A DNA stretch of 64,000 nucleotides from positions 280,326 through 344,325 of the forward strand of contig NZ_KB850112.1 in NCBI RefSeq assembly GCF_000369625.1, in the 5' to 3' direction. The notes beneath the pieces are model-generated. The model was not told where the DNA came from. It made no database searches and saw nothing but the letters and a program-made list of their open reading frames with translations. Positions 19,479 through 28,284 of the stretch are shown here, piece after piece. This DNA is from Acinetobacter variabilis (GTDB lineage Bacteria > Pseudomonadota > Gammaproteobacteria > Pseudomonadales > Moraxellaceae). Position numbers and translations under genes: made by a program. The first letter of the stretch is position 1. The number at the start of each line of letters is the position of its first letter.

Positions 19479-21155
19479 ATGGAAAAAATTTGGTTCGCTG
19501 AATACCAAAAAACAGGGATTCCAGAAACTGTAGAATTACCAGCAGAAAATACATCTCTGGTTGATATTTTTGAACGCAATTTCCAAAAATTTGGCTCACG
19601 TGATGCCTTTATCTTTATGGATAAGACTTTAACGTTCAATGAGTTGGAAGAAGCTAGTCGTAAATTCGCAGCATATTTACAAAGTTTGGGTCTGGCAAAA
19701 GGCACACGTGTTGCCGTAATGATGCCAAACGTTCTTCAGTATCCGGTCGTAGCATTGGGGGTGTTCCGCGCTGGTTTAGTACTGGTGAATGTAAATCCAC
19801 TGTATACATCACGTGAGCTTGAGCATCAGTTAAAAGATTCTGGCGCTGAAGTTCTGGTCATTATTGAGAACTTTGCAAGCGTTTATCAGTCAATTATTGG
19901 CAAAACACCTGTGAAGCACGTTGTTGTTGCTTCTGTGGGTGACATGCTGGGTGCTTTAAAAGGTACTTTGGTGAACTTTGTATTACGTTCAGTACGTAAG
20001 CAGATTCCGGCATGGGATATTCCAGGTCACATCAAGTTCAATGCAGCCCTGAATAAAGTTAACCCAAGCAACTATAAACGCCCTGAATTGACTTTGAGTG
20101 ATACTGCTGTACTTCAATACACAGGTGGTACTACTGGTGTTTCTAAAGGTGCTGAACTGACCCATCGTAACCTGGTTGCTAACCTGTTGCAGTGTGACGG
20201 TATCTTCCAGAGCAAATTCGGTGCGCAAGATGGCCAGCCAGATGACCGTATTTTCTGTGCTTTACCGCTTTATCACATCTTTGCTTTCATGGTCTGTGCA
20301 CTTTACGGCATGTATAAAGGTCAGGCGAACGTTCTGATTCCTAACCCGCGTGATCTGCCTGCGGTGATGAAAGAATTACGTAAATACCAGCCAACATTCT
20401 TCCCTGCTGTGAACACGCTGTTTAATGCGCTTGTAAACAACGAAGAGTTCAAGCAACTGGATCATAGCCGTTTAAAAATGGCGATGGGCGGTGGTATGGC
20501 TGTTCTGCCTTCTACTGCAGAAGCTTGGAAGAAAATTACTGGCACTAACATCATTGAAGGTTATGGCCTGTCTGAAACTTCTCCAGTAGCAACTGCGAAC
20601 CCACCAGCATCTGAAGCATTTAGCGGTACGATTGGTATTCCGTTACCTTTGACTGAAGTTGCAATTCTGGATGATGACGGTAATGAGGTTGCACTCGGTG
20701 AGCAGGGTGAAATCTCAATCCGTGGTCCTCAAGTGATGAAAGGCTATTGGAACCGTCCGGATGAAACCGATAAAGTGATGGTAAATGGCTTCTTCCGTAC
20801 CGGTGATATCGGTGTTATGGATTCACGTGGTTATATCAAAATCGTTGACCGTAAAAAAGACATGATTCTGGTCTCTGGCTTCAACGTTTATCCTTCTGAA
20901 ATTGAAGAAGTCGTTGCAAAACATCCAAAAGTACTGGAAGTGGCTGCAATTGGTGTACCAGATGAAAAATCAGGTGAAGTGCCAAAACTGTTCGTTGTGA
21001 AGAAAGATCCTTCATTGACGACTGAAGAAGTTCTGGCATTTGCGAAAGAAAACCTGACCGGTTATAAACGCCCACGTTATGTTGAATTTATGGACGAGTT
21101 ACCGAAATCTAACGTAGGCAAAATCCTGCGTAAAGATCTACGTAAGTCTGCATAA
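19479..21155 (+). CDS. fadD: long-chain-fatty-acid-CoA ligase
   Basis: A 558-residue acyl-CoA synthetase, close to the 561 residues of E. coli FadD. The AMP-binding P-loop YTGGTTGVSKGAELTHRN is near residue 210, the GYGLSETSP motif near 365, and the fatty acyl signature with DRKKDMILVSGFNVYPSEIEE near 460. It activates long-chain fatty acids with ATP and CoA at the inner membrane. The frame opens upstream to a TTG at 19428, but GGAGAG at 19464-19469 sits nine bases before the ATG at 19479, and homologues begin MEKIW. A strong terminator follows. Confidence 0.93.
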   Translation: MEKIWFAEYQKTGIPETVELPAENTSLVDIFERNFQKFGSRDAFIFMDKTLTFNELEEASRKFAAYLQSLGLAKGTRVAVMMPNVLQYPVVALGVFRAGLVLVNVNPLYTSRELEHQLKDSGAEVLVIIENFASVYQSIIGKTPVKHVVVASVGDMLGALKGTLVNFVLRSVRKQIPAWDIPGHIKFNAALNKVNPSNYKRPELTLSDTAVLQYTGGTTGVSKGAELTHRNLVANLLQCDGIFQSKFGAQDGQPDDRIFCALPLYHIFAFMVCALYGMYKGQANVLIPNPRDLPAVMKELRKYQPTFFPAVNTLFNALVNNEEFKQLDHSRLKMAMGGGMAVLPSTAEAWKKITGTNIIEGYGLSETSPVATANPPASEAFSGTIGIPLPLTEVAILDDDGNEVALGEQGEISIRGPQVMKGYWNRPDETDKVMVNGFFRTGDIGVMDSRGYIKIVDRKKDMILVSGFNVYPSEIEEVVAKHPKVLEVAAIGVPDEKSGEVPKLFVVKKDPSLTTEEVLAFAKENLTGYKRPRYVEFMDELPKSNVGKILRKDLRKSA

Positions 21156-21166
21156 ATCCTGCAATT

Positions 21167-21195
21167 AAAAAAAGCGCCTAAGGGCGCTTTTTTTA
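21167..21195. terminator. terminator shared by fadD and the convergent small gene
   Basis: Hairpin AAAAAGCGCC-taa-GGGCGCTTTTT with A and T tracts on both sides. It lies between convergent genes. Confidence 0.9.
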
Positions 21196-21198
21196 ATT

Positions 21199-21579
21199 CT
21201 ATTTTTTCATTAGCCAGCGGTCGAAGTAAGGACGACCTACCCCGATCACACCCAAGAAAATAAACATGGTACCAAACTGGCGGTTAAATCCTCTCAAATT
21301 AAAACTGCCATAACTGAGAATATTATCTATCAGGCAATAAATGATGATCGCGACTAACCAATGCCAGATCGGCATACGTTTGATGCCCACGGCATAGAAG
21401 GCAATCCATAAGATGGCAAAGGTGAAGAGGGGAGACCAGATATTCATATTGGCACAAATGACGGCCATCAGAAATGCAACAATCGGTAATACGATTTTTA
21501 ATACGCGATCCACTTGACGTTGATGCTGGCGCTGTTTCTCGAGGACATCGAACATTTCATTTTGATCAGGGCTGACCAT
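21199..21579 (-). CDS. hypothetical small membrane protein
   Basis: A 126-residue protein I do not recognise. The N-terminal 25 residues are hydrophilic with a QRQHQRQ run, then three or four hydrophobic segments follow (about 28-45, 50-62, 72-88 and 102-118), and the end is positively charged (RWLMKK). It is convergent with fadD and divergent from the MAPEG gene. Similar proteins are common as hypothetical genes in Acinetobacter, so it is probably a genuine gene. Confidence 0.65.
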   Translation of the reverse strand: MVSPDQNEMFDVLEKQRQHQRQVDRVLKIVLPIVAFLMAVICANMNIWSPLFTFAILWIAFYAVGIKRMPIWHWLVAIIIYCLIDNILSYGSFNLRGFNRQFGTMFIFLGVIGVGRPYFDRWLMKK

Positions 21580-21679
21580 AGTGAATCCTTAATCATTTAT
21601 AAAAACACTCTATTTAACAAAATTTATTCACGAAACGCCATGCTATGATAGACATAAAAATTCTCAAGAGAAAAATCAG

Positions 21680-22078
21680 ATGCATAGCATTAGTGGGGTT
21701 ATCTATCTCATTTTGGCAGCTTGTCTTTTACCTTATGTTTTTACCTTGATTGCGAAAAAATCGGCAGGGTTTCGTGCAAAAGACAATCAGAATCCACGGG
21801 CATTTTTAGAAAAGTCTACAGGCCTGGCCAGTCGCGCCAATGCTGCTCAGCAGAACAGCTTTGAAAGCTTACCACTCTTCATCGCCTCGATTCTGATGGC
21901 AGAATATATGGTCGTTTCACAAAGTCTGGTGATGACCTTTGGGATTGCCTATCTGGTTTTTCGGGTCATCTATGGGATCTGTTATCTGGCGAACTGGTCG
22001 ACCTTACGTTCAATTGTCTGGCTGTTATCCTTATTATGTCCAATAACCTTACTGCTGTTAATTATCAAAATCTCTTAA
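21680..22078 (+). CDS. MAPEG family membrane protein
   Basis: A 132-residue protein with four predicted membrane helices in the layout of bacterial MAPEG proteins (relatives of eicosanoid and glutathione metabolism enzymes). The conserved loop RANAAQQNSFESLPLF is at about residues 51-66 and matches the family pattern of Arg-Ala-x-x-Asn followed by Glu. Bacterial members are of unknown function. Divergent from the hypothetical gene at 21579. Confidence 0.8.
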   Translation: MHSISGVIYLILAACLLPYVFTLIAKKSAGFRAKDNQNPRAFLEKSTGLASRANAAQQNSFESLPLFIASILMAEYMVVSQSLVMTFGIAYLVFRVIYGICYLANWSTLRSIVWLLSLLCPITLLLLIIKIS

Positions 22079-22140
22079 GCCAAAAATAAAGGCAGGCCGA
22101 GATATTTACAGTTCGGTATTTTAAAATCAAAAAAAATCTG

Positions 22141-22170
22141 TAAAAACCGTTATAATTGTCGCGGTTTTTA
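22141..22170 (+). promoter_or_regulatory. ppa promoter region inside an inverted repeat
   Basis: A perfect 9-base inverted repeat (TAAAAACCG and CGGTTTTTA) encloses a 12-base loop that contains TATAAT (22151-22156), a consensus -10 element 44 bases before the ppa start. The matching -35 region is weak. Either an operator around the -10 element or a chance hairpin. Confidence 0.45.
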
Positions 22171-22199
22171 AAAGATATAACTTGTTAAAGAGTGATGCT

Positions 22200-22736
22200 A
22201 TGAGCTACAGCAATATCCCAGCGGGTAAAGATGCGCCAAACGACATCTATGTCATTATCGAAATTCCTGCAAATGCAGCACCAATCAAATATGAAATCGA
22301 TAAAGATTCTGATGCATTATTTGTAGACCGTTTCATGGGTACAGCAATGTTCTACCCAGCAAACTATGGTTATGTACCAAATACACTTTCTCTAGATGGC
22401 GACCCTCTAGACGTATTGGTGGTAACTCCACATCCAGTAGAGCCAGGTTCTGTAATTCGTTGCCGTCCTGTCGGTAAACTGAACATGGAAGATGACGGTG
22501 GTGTTGATGCGAAACTGGTTGCAGTTCCACATGACAAACTGACTCCGATCTACAAAGATGTTCAAGAATATACTGATCTTCCTCCATTACTGATCAGCCA
22601 AATCGAACACTTCTTCCAGCACTACAAAGACTTGGAACCAGGTAAATGGGTTAAGTTAAGTGGTTGGGAAGGTGCTGATGTTGCAAAACAGGAAGTACTC
22701 AGCTCAATTGCAGCTTATGCAGAAGCAAATAAATAA
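22200..22736 (+). CDS. ppa: inorganic pyrophosphatase
   Basis: A 178-residue family I pyrophosphatase, near the 176 residues of E. coli. The signature [10 protein letters not shown] with its three metal-binding Asp residues is at about residues 65-74; [12 protein letters not shown] and [11 protein letters not shown] are also typical. It hydrolyses pyrophosphate to drive biosynthesis and is essential. A TTG at 22182 opens the frame earlier, but the ATG at 22200 gives the usual MSYSNIPAG start. A terminator follows. Confidence 0.95.
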   Translation: MSYSNIPAGKDAPNDIYVIIEIPANAAPIKYEIDKDSDALFVDRFMGTAMFYPANYGYVPNTLSLDGDPLDVLVVTPHPVEPGSVIRCRPVGKLNMEDDGGVDAKLVAVPHDKLTPIYKDVQEYTDLPPLLISQIEHFFQHYKDLEPGKWVKLSGWEGADVAKQEVLSSIAAYAEANK

Positions 22737-22782
22737 TTCATTTGCTTTTCAGTTTGAGTCTTTAACTTTTTAAAGCTCAAAC

Positions 22783-22812
22783 AAAAAAACCTGCACAATG
22801 TGCAGGTTTTTT
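22783..22812. terminator. terminator between ppa and the OprD-family gene
   Basis: Hairpin AAAAAACCTGCA-caat-GTGCAGGTTTTTT between convergent genes. A second longer inverted repeat (GTTTGAG and CTCAAAC) lies just upstream at about 22752-22782. Confidence 0.9.
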
Positions 22813-22836
22813 ATTATGGCTTGAAATTCGGGTGAA

Positions 22837-24183
22837 TTAGAATAATTTCACAGGAATGTCTAACCAGATACGCCATTCGTTGGTGTCACCAATGTACTTA
22901 GATTGGTAATCATTGCTTGCACGGTAGTAAGAGTGACGTAAACGCAAGCTTGCATCTTTAGCAAAACCAGATTGAACAGTGTATTTCACCTGGTTAAAGA
23001 ATTCACGTTCTTGTGCATCATTAGTAACTAACTGAGAACGATCTGGACTACCTGCTACATCAATATCCCAACCATATACAAATGCTGAAGTCCAAGATAG
23101 ACCAGGAACATTTACAGCACCGAAGTCAAATGTGTATTGAAGTTGTGCTGATTTTTCATTATTACCAATGAAGTCAGACAGGTATGAGTTTGGTAGATAA
23201 ATCGTTTGATGGCCATCACCTACACCGCGACCCAAACCATAGTCATAGCCTGTGTTACCAGTATTTTGTTGGTAAGCCACCATGACATTGTGCGGACCAG
23301 TATTGTAAGTGGTAGAAATAGCCCAAATATTGTTGCTTAAGTTACTTAAGTCATTTGTGGTATGAGAATAAGTATATGCACCACCGTCAGCTTTTTTATC
23401 CCACTCGGTATGATAGCCACTGAAATCGTGAGTTAAAGTGCCGCCATTGGCTACTGCATAGCTATAGTTCGCATTCACATAATGACGGTCTAAACGGTCT
23501 TTAATATCTGTACCATAGTAAGAAGCATTTAAAGCATCACTAAATTTATATTTCGCACCCCAAACAACAGCACGATCCAGCTCGTTACCATCAGAGTTGA
23601 TTTGGTCTGAATATTGGTTTTTAGTAAATTTACCAGCTGTTAATGACAGGTTGTCAATTTCATTACTCGTCACTAATACGCCTTCAAAGTATTCAGGAAC
23701 GAGACGTGCAGTATTTGATGCCAATACAGGAAGATCTAAAACTTGGGCACCATATACAGCAGTGGTATTAGATACACGAGCTTTCACATAAGCGCCGCCA
23801 CGAGCCCAATGATCATAAGTATCGCCAGCACCTTTAACGTATTCACCTTTAGCATTGAAACCATTTTCACGAGGAATCATGCCATTACCGGCATTTTTGT
23901 TGTTTCCTAGTTTGAAAGAAGCATCACCGATGATCCCGGCACCAAAACCGACTGCACCTTGAGTAAAGCCAGAATCCAGCTTCACGATTGCAGTTTGTGC
24001 GGCTGAACTTGTATCTGCTACGCCATTTTTCTTATCACGAGATAAATAACCAGTACGGAAAAGTACAGATCCTTCTGCATCTTCTACAAAACCTTTAGAC
24101 TCACTTTGCTCGCTAGCAAAAGCGGTTGAGATCAATGCAGCCTGAATCAAAACTGCCAATGTTAATTTTTTTGTGTTTTGCAT
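22837..24183 (-). CDS. outer membrane porin, OprD family
   Basis: A 448-residue porin precursor. It has a signal peptide (residues 1-23, cleavage after STAFA), then SKGFVEDAEGSVLFRTGYLSRD in part, the usual OprD-family start, with alternating beta-strand sequence and a C-terminal Phe (IPVKLF) as expected for a Bam substrate. OprD-type channels take up amino acids or aromatic and other small carboxylates. Acinetobacter has many paralogues, and nothing nearby gives the substrate, so I give no gene symbol. Upstream is a 9-base inverted repeat that spans the leader. Confidence 0.88.
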   Translation of the reverse strand: MQNTKKLTLAVLIQAALISTAFASEQSESKGFVEDAEGSVLFRTGYLSRDKKNGVADTSSAAQTAIVKLDSGFTQGAVGFGAGIIGDASFKLGNNKNAGNGMIPRENGFNAKGEYVKGAGDTYDHWARGGAYVKARVSNTTAVYGAQVLDLPVLASNTARLVPEYFEGVLVTSNEIDNLSLTAGKFTKNQYSDQINSDGNELDRAVVWGAKYKFSDALNASYYGTDIKDRLDRHYVNANYSYAVANGGTLTHDFSGYHTEWDKKADGGAYTYSHTTNDLSNLSNNIWAISTTYNTGPHNVMVAYQQNTGNTGYDYGLGRGVGDGHQTIYLPNSYLSDFIGNNEKSAQLQYTFDFGAVNVPGLSWTSAFVYGWDIDVAGSPDRSQLVTNDAQEREFFNQVKYTVQSGFAKDASLRLRHSYYRASNDYQSKYIGDTNEWRIWLDIPVKLF

Positions 24184-24194
24184 TGGGAGAGAGC

Positions 24195-24233
24195 CTTATA
24201 CAAATTGATGGAAATTTTTAGGAATTGTATAAG
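24195..24233 (-). promoter_or_regulatory. inverted repeat in the OprD-family leader
   Basis: Perfect 9-base arms CTTATACAA (24195-24203) and TTGTATAAG (24225-24233) separated by 21 bases, ending 12 bases before the start codon. It could be an operator or an mRNA stem in the leader. The upstream arm overlaps the proposed -10 element. Confidence 0.5.
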
Positions 24234-24253
24234 ATTCGCTGAATAAATGTCAT
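24224..24253 (-). promoter_or_regulatory. candidate sigma-70 promoter for the OprD-family gene
   Basis: Read on the minus strand: ATGACA at 24253-24248 as -35 (5 of 6), an 18-base spacer, and TACAAT at 24229-24224 as -10 (5 of 6). The leader would be about 35 bases. Confidence 0.4.
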
Positions 24254-24964
24254 TTTTATTTACGATACTCCACTAAAGTCGAGGGATTTTTTTAATCTAA
24301 AGTGAATAATGGTAAGAGATTTAACAGTCTAAATCCTGACCATATAGTAAAAACACAAATAAAAACAAAGATATTTTTTAAATCTAAATTCTCTGAAGGG
24401 TATGACTCATGAGTGCATCAATAATATTTAAAATTAAAATTCTTAGAAAGTTGAGTGTTCAAAATCTTCATTTTCTGTATCAGACTATTCATTAATAATT
24501 TCTTAAAAGTGAGAATTGATTATAAATTATTGAATTTTAATTTATAAATATTTAATTTAAATATTTGTAAATCCAAAAATGCTGATAGATTTCCGAATAA
24601 TAAAAAGTCATTCTATGAGAGTCACTTTTTGTTGCTTAGCACTATTTTGAACTTTTTAATCCAGAAATTTCTGAGTTCGGGTAAGAATCAAAAAATCGAA
24701 TAAAGCAATTTGCTTCTTTACCTTTTATCTCTGCACCCTTTTTTAGCACAAAATTTAATCAAAGCGAAAATAGTTTCAAAATGGCGCAACTTGTAAATGA
24801 TTATGTATAAGGGCGAAAAAAGAAAATAAATCTTTGAAAAAGGGCTAATGTTAAAAAGGATCTATCAAAGTACTTTTTTTAAAAATTTAAATATAATTTA
24901 AAAACAAATACCTAGTGATTTATTTTATTTTTATTCATCAGATTTCCGTTGTTTTATTCCAGAT
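24254..24964. other. long AT-rich intergenic spacer between two porin genes
   Basis: About 710 bases without a credible ORF. Notable short elements: a palindrome ACTCATGAGT at about 24405-24414 and a region with AAAAAGT and ACTTTTT arms at about 24602-24630 followed on the minus strand by T-rich sequence. The length is unusual for this compact window and may hold activator sites for the sigma-54-type promoter or a small RNA. I cannot assign one. Confidence 0.4.
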
Positions 24965-24980
24965 TGGCATAGCTCTTGCA
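24965..24980 (+). promoter_or_regulatory. sigma-54 (RpoN) type promoter for the TorF porin gene
   Basis: TGGCATAGCTCTTGCA: GG at -24 and GC at -12 are separated by exactly ten bases, and the match to TGGCAC-N5-TTGCA is broken only at one position. Transcription would start near 24991, giving a leader of about 54 bases before the ATG at 25045. Confidence 0.65.
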
Positions 24981-25044
24981 AATTTCGAACTTGAGTTTAA
25001 TCAATATCATAAAAACGTCTCAGACGATCTGGGGGAGTCATACA

Positions 25045-25779
25045 ATGAAATCAACATTTAAAGTATTATCTTTTGCTTTACTAGGTGCTGCATCTTCTTT
25101 CACTTTCGCGGATGAACCAGCTGCTGAACATTCAGTTTCTGGGAATATCAGTGTACTTTCAAGCTATAACCTGCGTGGGATTACCAACACACCTGAAAAT
25201 AGCGGAGCTACTTTACAAGGTGGGCTTGACTATAATCATTCCTCTGGCTTTTATGCTGGTTGGTGGGGTTCTACCTTAGATTATTCTTTGGTTGAAGAAG
25301 GCCGTGATGCTTTTGAAAATAATTTCTATGCAGGCTACAGCCATTCGGTAAATGATGATTTGGGTTTAACGATCGGTACGACTTACTACTATTATTATGA
25401 ATCTGATGAAGAAACGAATGGATTTGAGCTGTTATTAGGTCTGAACTATAAAGATTTAGGTATTACAGCACAAACTCTTCTTGAAGATACGACTTGGGGG
25501 AATGCAGGGGATACTTATATCAAAGGTACCTACAGCTATGCACTGCCGAATGACTTTAGCTTAGACACCGCTTTAGGTTTATATGCTTATGAAAAGTCAG
25601 GTGACTATGTAGAAGAGACCAGTGAAAGCTTTGGTTTCCGTCATTTTGATATCGGTTTAAGTAAACCTCTTGCAGATACTGGCGTGACTGCAAGCATCAA
25701 TTACATTATTGGTGGTTATGATCGTATGGATGTGAAACAAAAGAACAAAGTAGTATTCGGATTAGGTTATAGCTTCTAA
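25045..25779 (+). CDS. TorF family putative porin
   Basis: A 244-residue outer membrane protein precursor of the TorF/Gcw_chp type. A signal peptide ends after SSFTFA (residue about 21). Then SGNISVLSSYNLRGITNT, the family start, repeated aromatic beta strands and a C-terminal GLGYSF end with Phe, typical of outer membrane beta barrels. The frame extends upstream to 24976, but GGGGGAG at 25031-25037 directs initiation at the ATG at 25045. The sigma-54-type promoter overlaps the longer frame, which also rules it out. Function is not known; it is probably a channel. Confidence 0.8.
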   Translation: MKSTFKVLSFALLGAASSFTFADEPAAEHSVSGNISVLSSYNLRGITNTPENSGATLQGGLDYNHSSGFYAGWWGSTLDYSLVEEGRDAFENNFYAGYSHSVNDDLGLTIGTTYYYYYESDEETNGFELLLGLNYKDLGITAQTLLEDTTWGNAGDTYIKGTYSYALPNDFSLDTALGLYAYEKSGDYVEETSESFGFRHFDIGLSKPLADTGVTASINYIIGGYDRMDVKQKNKVVFGLGYSF

Positions 25780-25791
25780 TTTTCTCTAAAT

Positions 25792-25822
25792 AAAAAAAGG
25801 CGACTCTAAGTCGCCTTTTTTA
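25792..25822. terminator. terminator between TorF gene and comM
   Basis: Hairpin AAAAGGCGAC-tctaa-GTCGCCTTTT with A and T tracts on both sides, between convergent genes. Confidence 0.9.
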
Positions 25823-25826
25823 TTAT

Positions 25827-27314
25827 TTAAATGTGCTGCCCGCGATAAGACAGGGCTTCCGATAAATGTCCAGTCTGAATATTTGGACTTTGGTTAAGAT
25901 CGGCAATGGTTCTGGCAACACGCAAAATCCGATGATAGCCTCGTGCTGATAAATTCAGTTTCTGTTGAGCCAGTTCAATCATTTTCTGAGCTGGTGGATC
26001 AAGAGGGGCATATTGTTCCAGTTGTTTCGGACTAAGACTCATGTTTAAGACATTTTGCCGTTCGATCTGAATATTATAGGCGCTGATCACACGCTGTCTG
26101 ACCGTTTCAGAGTTTTCGACAGGTTTATTGTCCTGTAACTCCTGTGCTTGTAAAGGTGGTACATCAATATGCAGGTCAATCCGGTCTAGCAGTGGACCAG
26201 AAATCCGGTTCTGATAACGCTTGATGGTTTCAGGTGAACATTGACAGCGGCTGTCCTGATTAAATGCATAACCGCATGGACAAGGATTCATGGCTGCCAC
26301 CAGCTGAAAATTGGCTGGAAAAGTAATTTGCCGGGAAGCACGCGAAATCACAATTTCTTTGGACTCAAGCGGCTGACGTAACACTTCTAAAACCTTGCGG
26401 TCAAACTCAGGCAATTCGTCCAGAAATAACACCCCCAAATGCGCCAGTGTGATCTCTCCGGGTTTAGGATGTGAGCCACCGCCGACCAACGCAATGGCAG
26501 AAGCAGTATGATGCGGTGCCCGAAATGGCCGCTGGCCAAAGGGATGATTGGCATTGGCAATTGAATAGATACTGGCAACTTCCAGATTTTCCTGAGTATT
26601 TAAGGGCGGTAAAATACTGGCGAGGCGCGATGCTAACAAGGTTTTACCTGTACCAGGTGGACCGCGGAACAGCAGGGAATGGCCACCTGCAGCTGCAATT
26701 TCTAAGGCACGTCGTGGTCGCAATTGTCCTTTCACATCCACCAGATCAAATTTATAAAAAGAGTGCTGATCTAATGGACTGGTCTTAAACGGGGTCAAGG
26801 TTTCTGCTTGAGCCAGATGTGCACAGACTTCCTGCAAATGATTGGCAGCAAATACCTGAAAATCCGGGAGCTGAGAGGCTTCCTGAGCATTCGGACTAGG
26901 CAAGATCAGCTGGTGATGTGCCTGCTGGCAGGCGATTGCAATGCTCAGGATTCCTGTTACAGGCCGCAATTGACCATCTAGGGCCAGCTCCCCAATAAAC
27001 TCAAGATTATCAGTACAATTTTCTGGAAGCTGCCCTGAGGCCAGTAAAATTCCTAGCGCAATCGGCAAGTCTAAACGTGAGCCATCTTTAGGTAGATCGG
27101 CAGGTGCCAGATTAATCGTCAGGCGTTTAGTCGGAAACTGAAAGCCACTATTCAGAATGGCAGAGCGAACCCGATCCTTACTTTCTCTGACTGCGGCTTC
27201 AGGAAGCCCCACAATGGTGAGGGAAGGCATGCCAGAACTGACATGGACTTCGACTTCAATTAAAGGTGCATGCAGGCCTAACAGGCCTCGCGTATAAATT
27301 TTGGCAAAAGACAT
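25827..27314 (-). CDS. comM: YifB/ComM family Mg chelatase-like AAA ATPase
   Basis: A 495-residue protein. An N-terminal Lon-like/ChlI domain is followed by the AAA domain with Walker A GPPGTGKT (218-225) and Walker B LFLDE (296-300), then a Cys-rich insert with CPCGY and a C-terminal Mg-chelatase domain. ComM is a hexameric helicase that extends branch migration during natural transformation. In A. baumannii, comM is the usual insertion site of AbaR-type resistance islands; here the frame is intact. The start at 27314 (MSFAKIYTRG) matches the family; the upstream open frame to 27368 is rejected. Confidence 0.93.
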   Translation of the reverse strand: MSFAKIYTRGLLGLHAPLIEVEVHVSSGMPSLTIVGLPEAAVRESKDRVRSAILNSGFQFPTKRLTINLAPADLPKDGSRLDLPIALGILLASGQLPENCTDNLEFIGELALDGQLRPVTGILSIAIACQQAHHQLILPSPNAQEASQLPDFQVFAANHLQEVCAHLAQAETLTPFKTSPLDQHSFYKFDLVDVKGQLRPRRALEIAAAGGHSLLFRGPPGTGKTLLASRLASILPPLNTQENLEVASIYSIANANHPFGQRPFRAPHHTASAIALVGGGSHPKPGEITLAHLGVLFLDELPEFDRKVLEVLRQPLESKEIVISRASRQITFPANFQLVAAMNPCPCGYAFNQDSRCQCSPETIKRYQNRISGPLLDRIDLHIDVPPLQAQELQDNKPVENSETVRQRVISAYNIQIERQNVLNMSLSPKQLEQYAPLDPPAQKMIELAQQKLNLSARGYHRILRVARTIADLNQSPNIQTGHLSEALSYRGQHI

Positions 27315-27379
27315 ATTGTTGTTCCAATATAGTGCATTATTTTTATTGTTCTCGTGTCTTTTGTGCACTGTAGTTGTGC

Positions 27380-27607
27380 TTATTTTTTAATCGAGATTTT
27401 TTCTTCTAGCTCTTCGACTTGTTTTAGTAAATCATTTAAACGCTGATTGGCATTATTTAGGGCAGTGCGTTGGCGTTCAAGCTCTTCTTTAGACACTAAA
27501 TCCATCTTGCTAACGGCTTCATTGAGCAGGGCACGCAGATTGTGTTCCAGATCCTTTTTAGGTTGTTCAACTTGCTGCAAAATTGCTTGTAACAGGGTTT
27601 CAATCAT
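27380..27607 (-). CDS. ubiK: ubiquinone biosynthesis accessory factor UbiK
   Basis: A 75-residue BMFP/UbiK (YqiC) protein. It has an amphipathic N-terminal region and a C-terminal coiled coil with MDLVSKEELERQRTAL, the family signature, and ends in ELEEKISIKK. UbiK assists late ubiquinone synthesis steps with UbiJ and binds lipids. The frame opens to 27724 but the ATG at 27607 (MIETLLQAI) gives the family length; an ATG four codons earlier (27619) is also possible. It lies 65 bases upstream of comM on the same strand. Confidence 0.85.
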   Translation of the reverse strand: MIETLLQAILQQVEQPKKDLEHNLRALLNEAVSKMDLVSKEELERQRTALNNANQRLNDLLKQVEELEEKISIKK

Positions 27608-27828
27608 AATCCGATCCATCGCCATATAAATGCGCGGACAGTGTAGCATTGCTGCAAGAGTGACTGACAGTATTTCAGATAAAATATAGGCTGCTTCGAT
27701 TAGTAATATTGTAAAAATCCACATAAAAAATATCCAATTTGTGCAGATTCCAATACGTTATAAGTATAAAATAAAGGAGCAAGAAACATCGTGCCGGGCT
27801 TTCTAATTTCCCCCGACCTTAGGAATCT

Positions 27829-27844
27829 TGGCATGAAATTTGAA
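27829..27844 (+). promoter_or_regulatory. possible sigma-54 promoter for glnK
   Basis: TGGCATGAAATTTGAA: GG at -24 with correct ten-base spacing to the -12 position, which reads GA instead of GC. The predicted start near 27855 would give a 31-base leader for glnK. GlnK-amtB operons in gammaproteobacteria are often RpoN/NtrC dependent, which supports the call. Confidence 0.45.
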
Positions 27845-27849
27845 CATAA

Positions 27850-28224
<375 letters not shown>

Positions 28225-28284
28225 TTTGGCACGAAGTTTGCTGAGTTCCTAATAACTCACAAAAAACATGGTTGGGGGATACGA

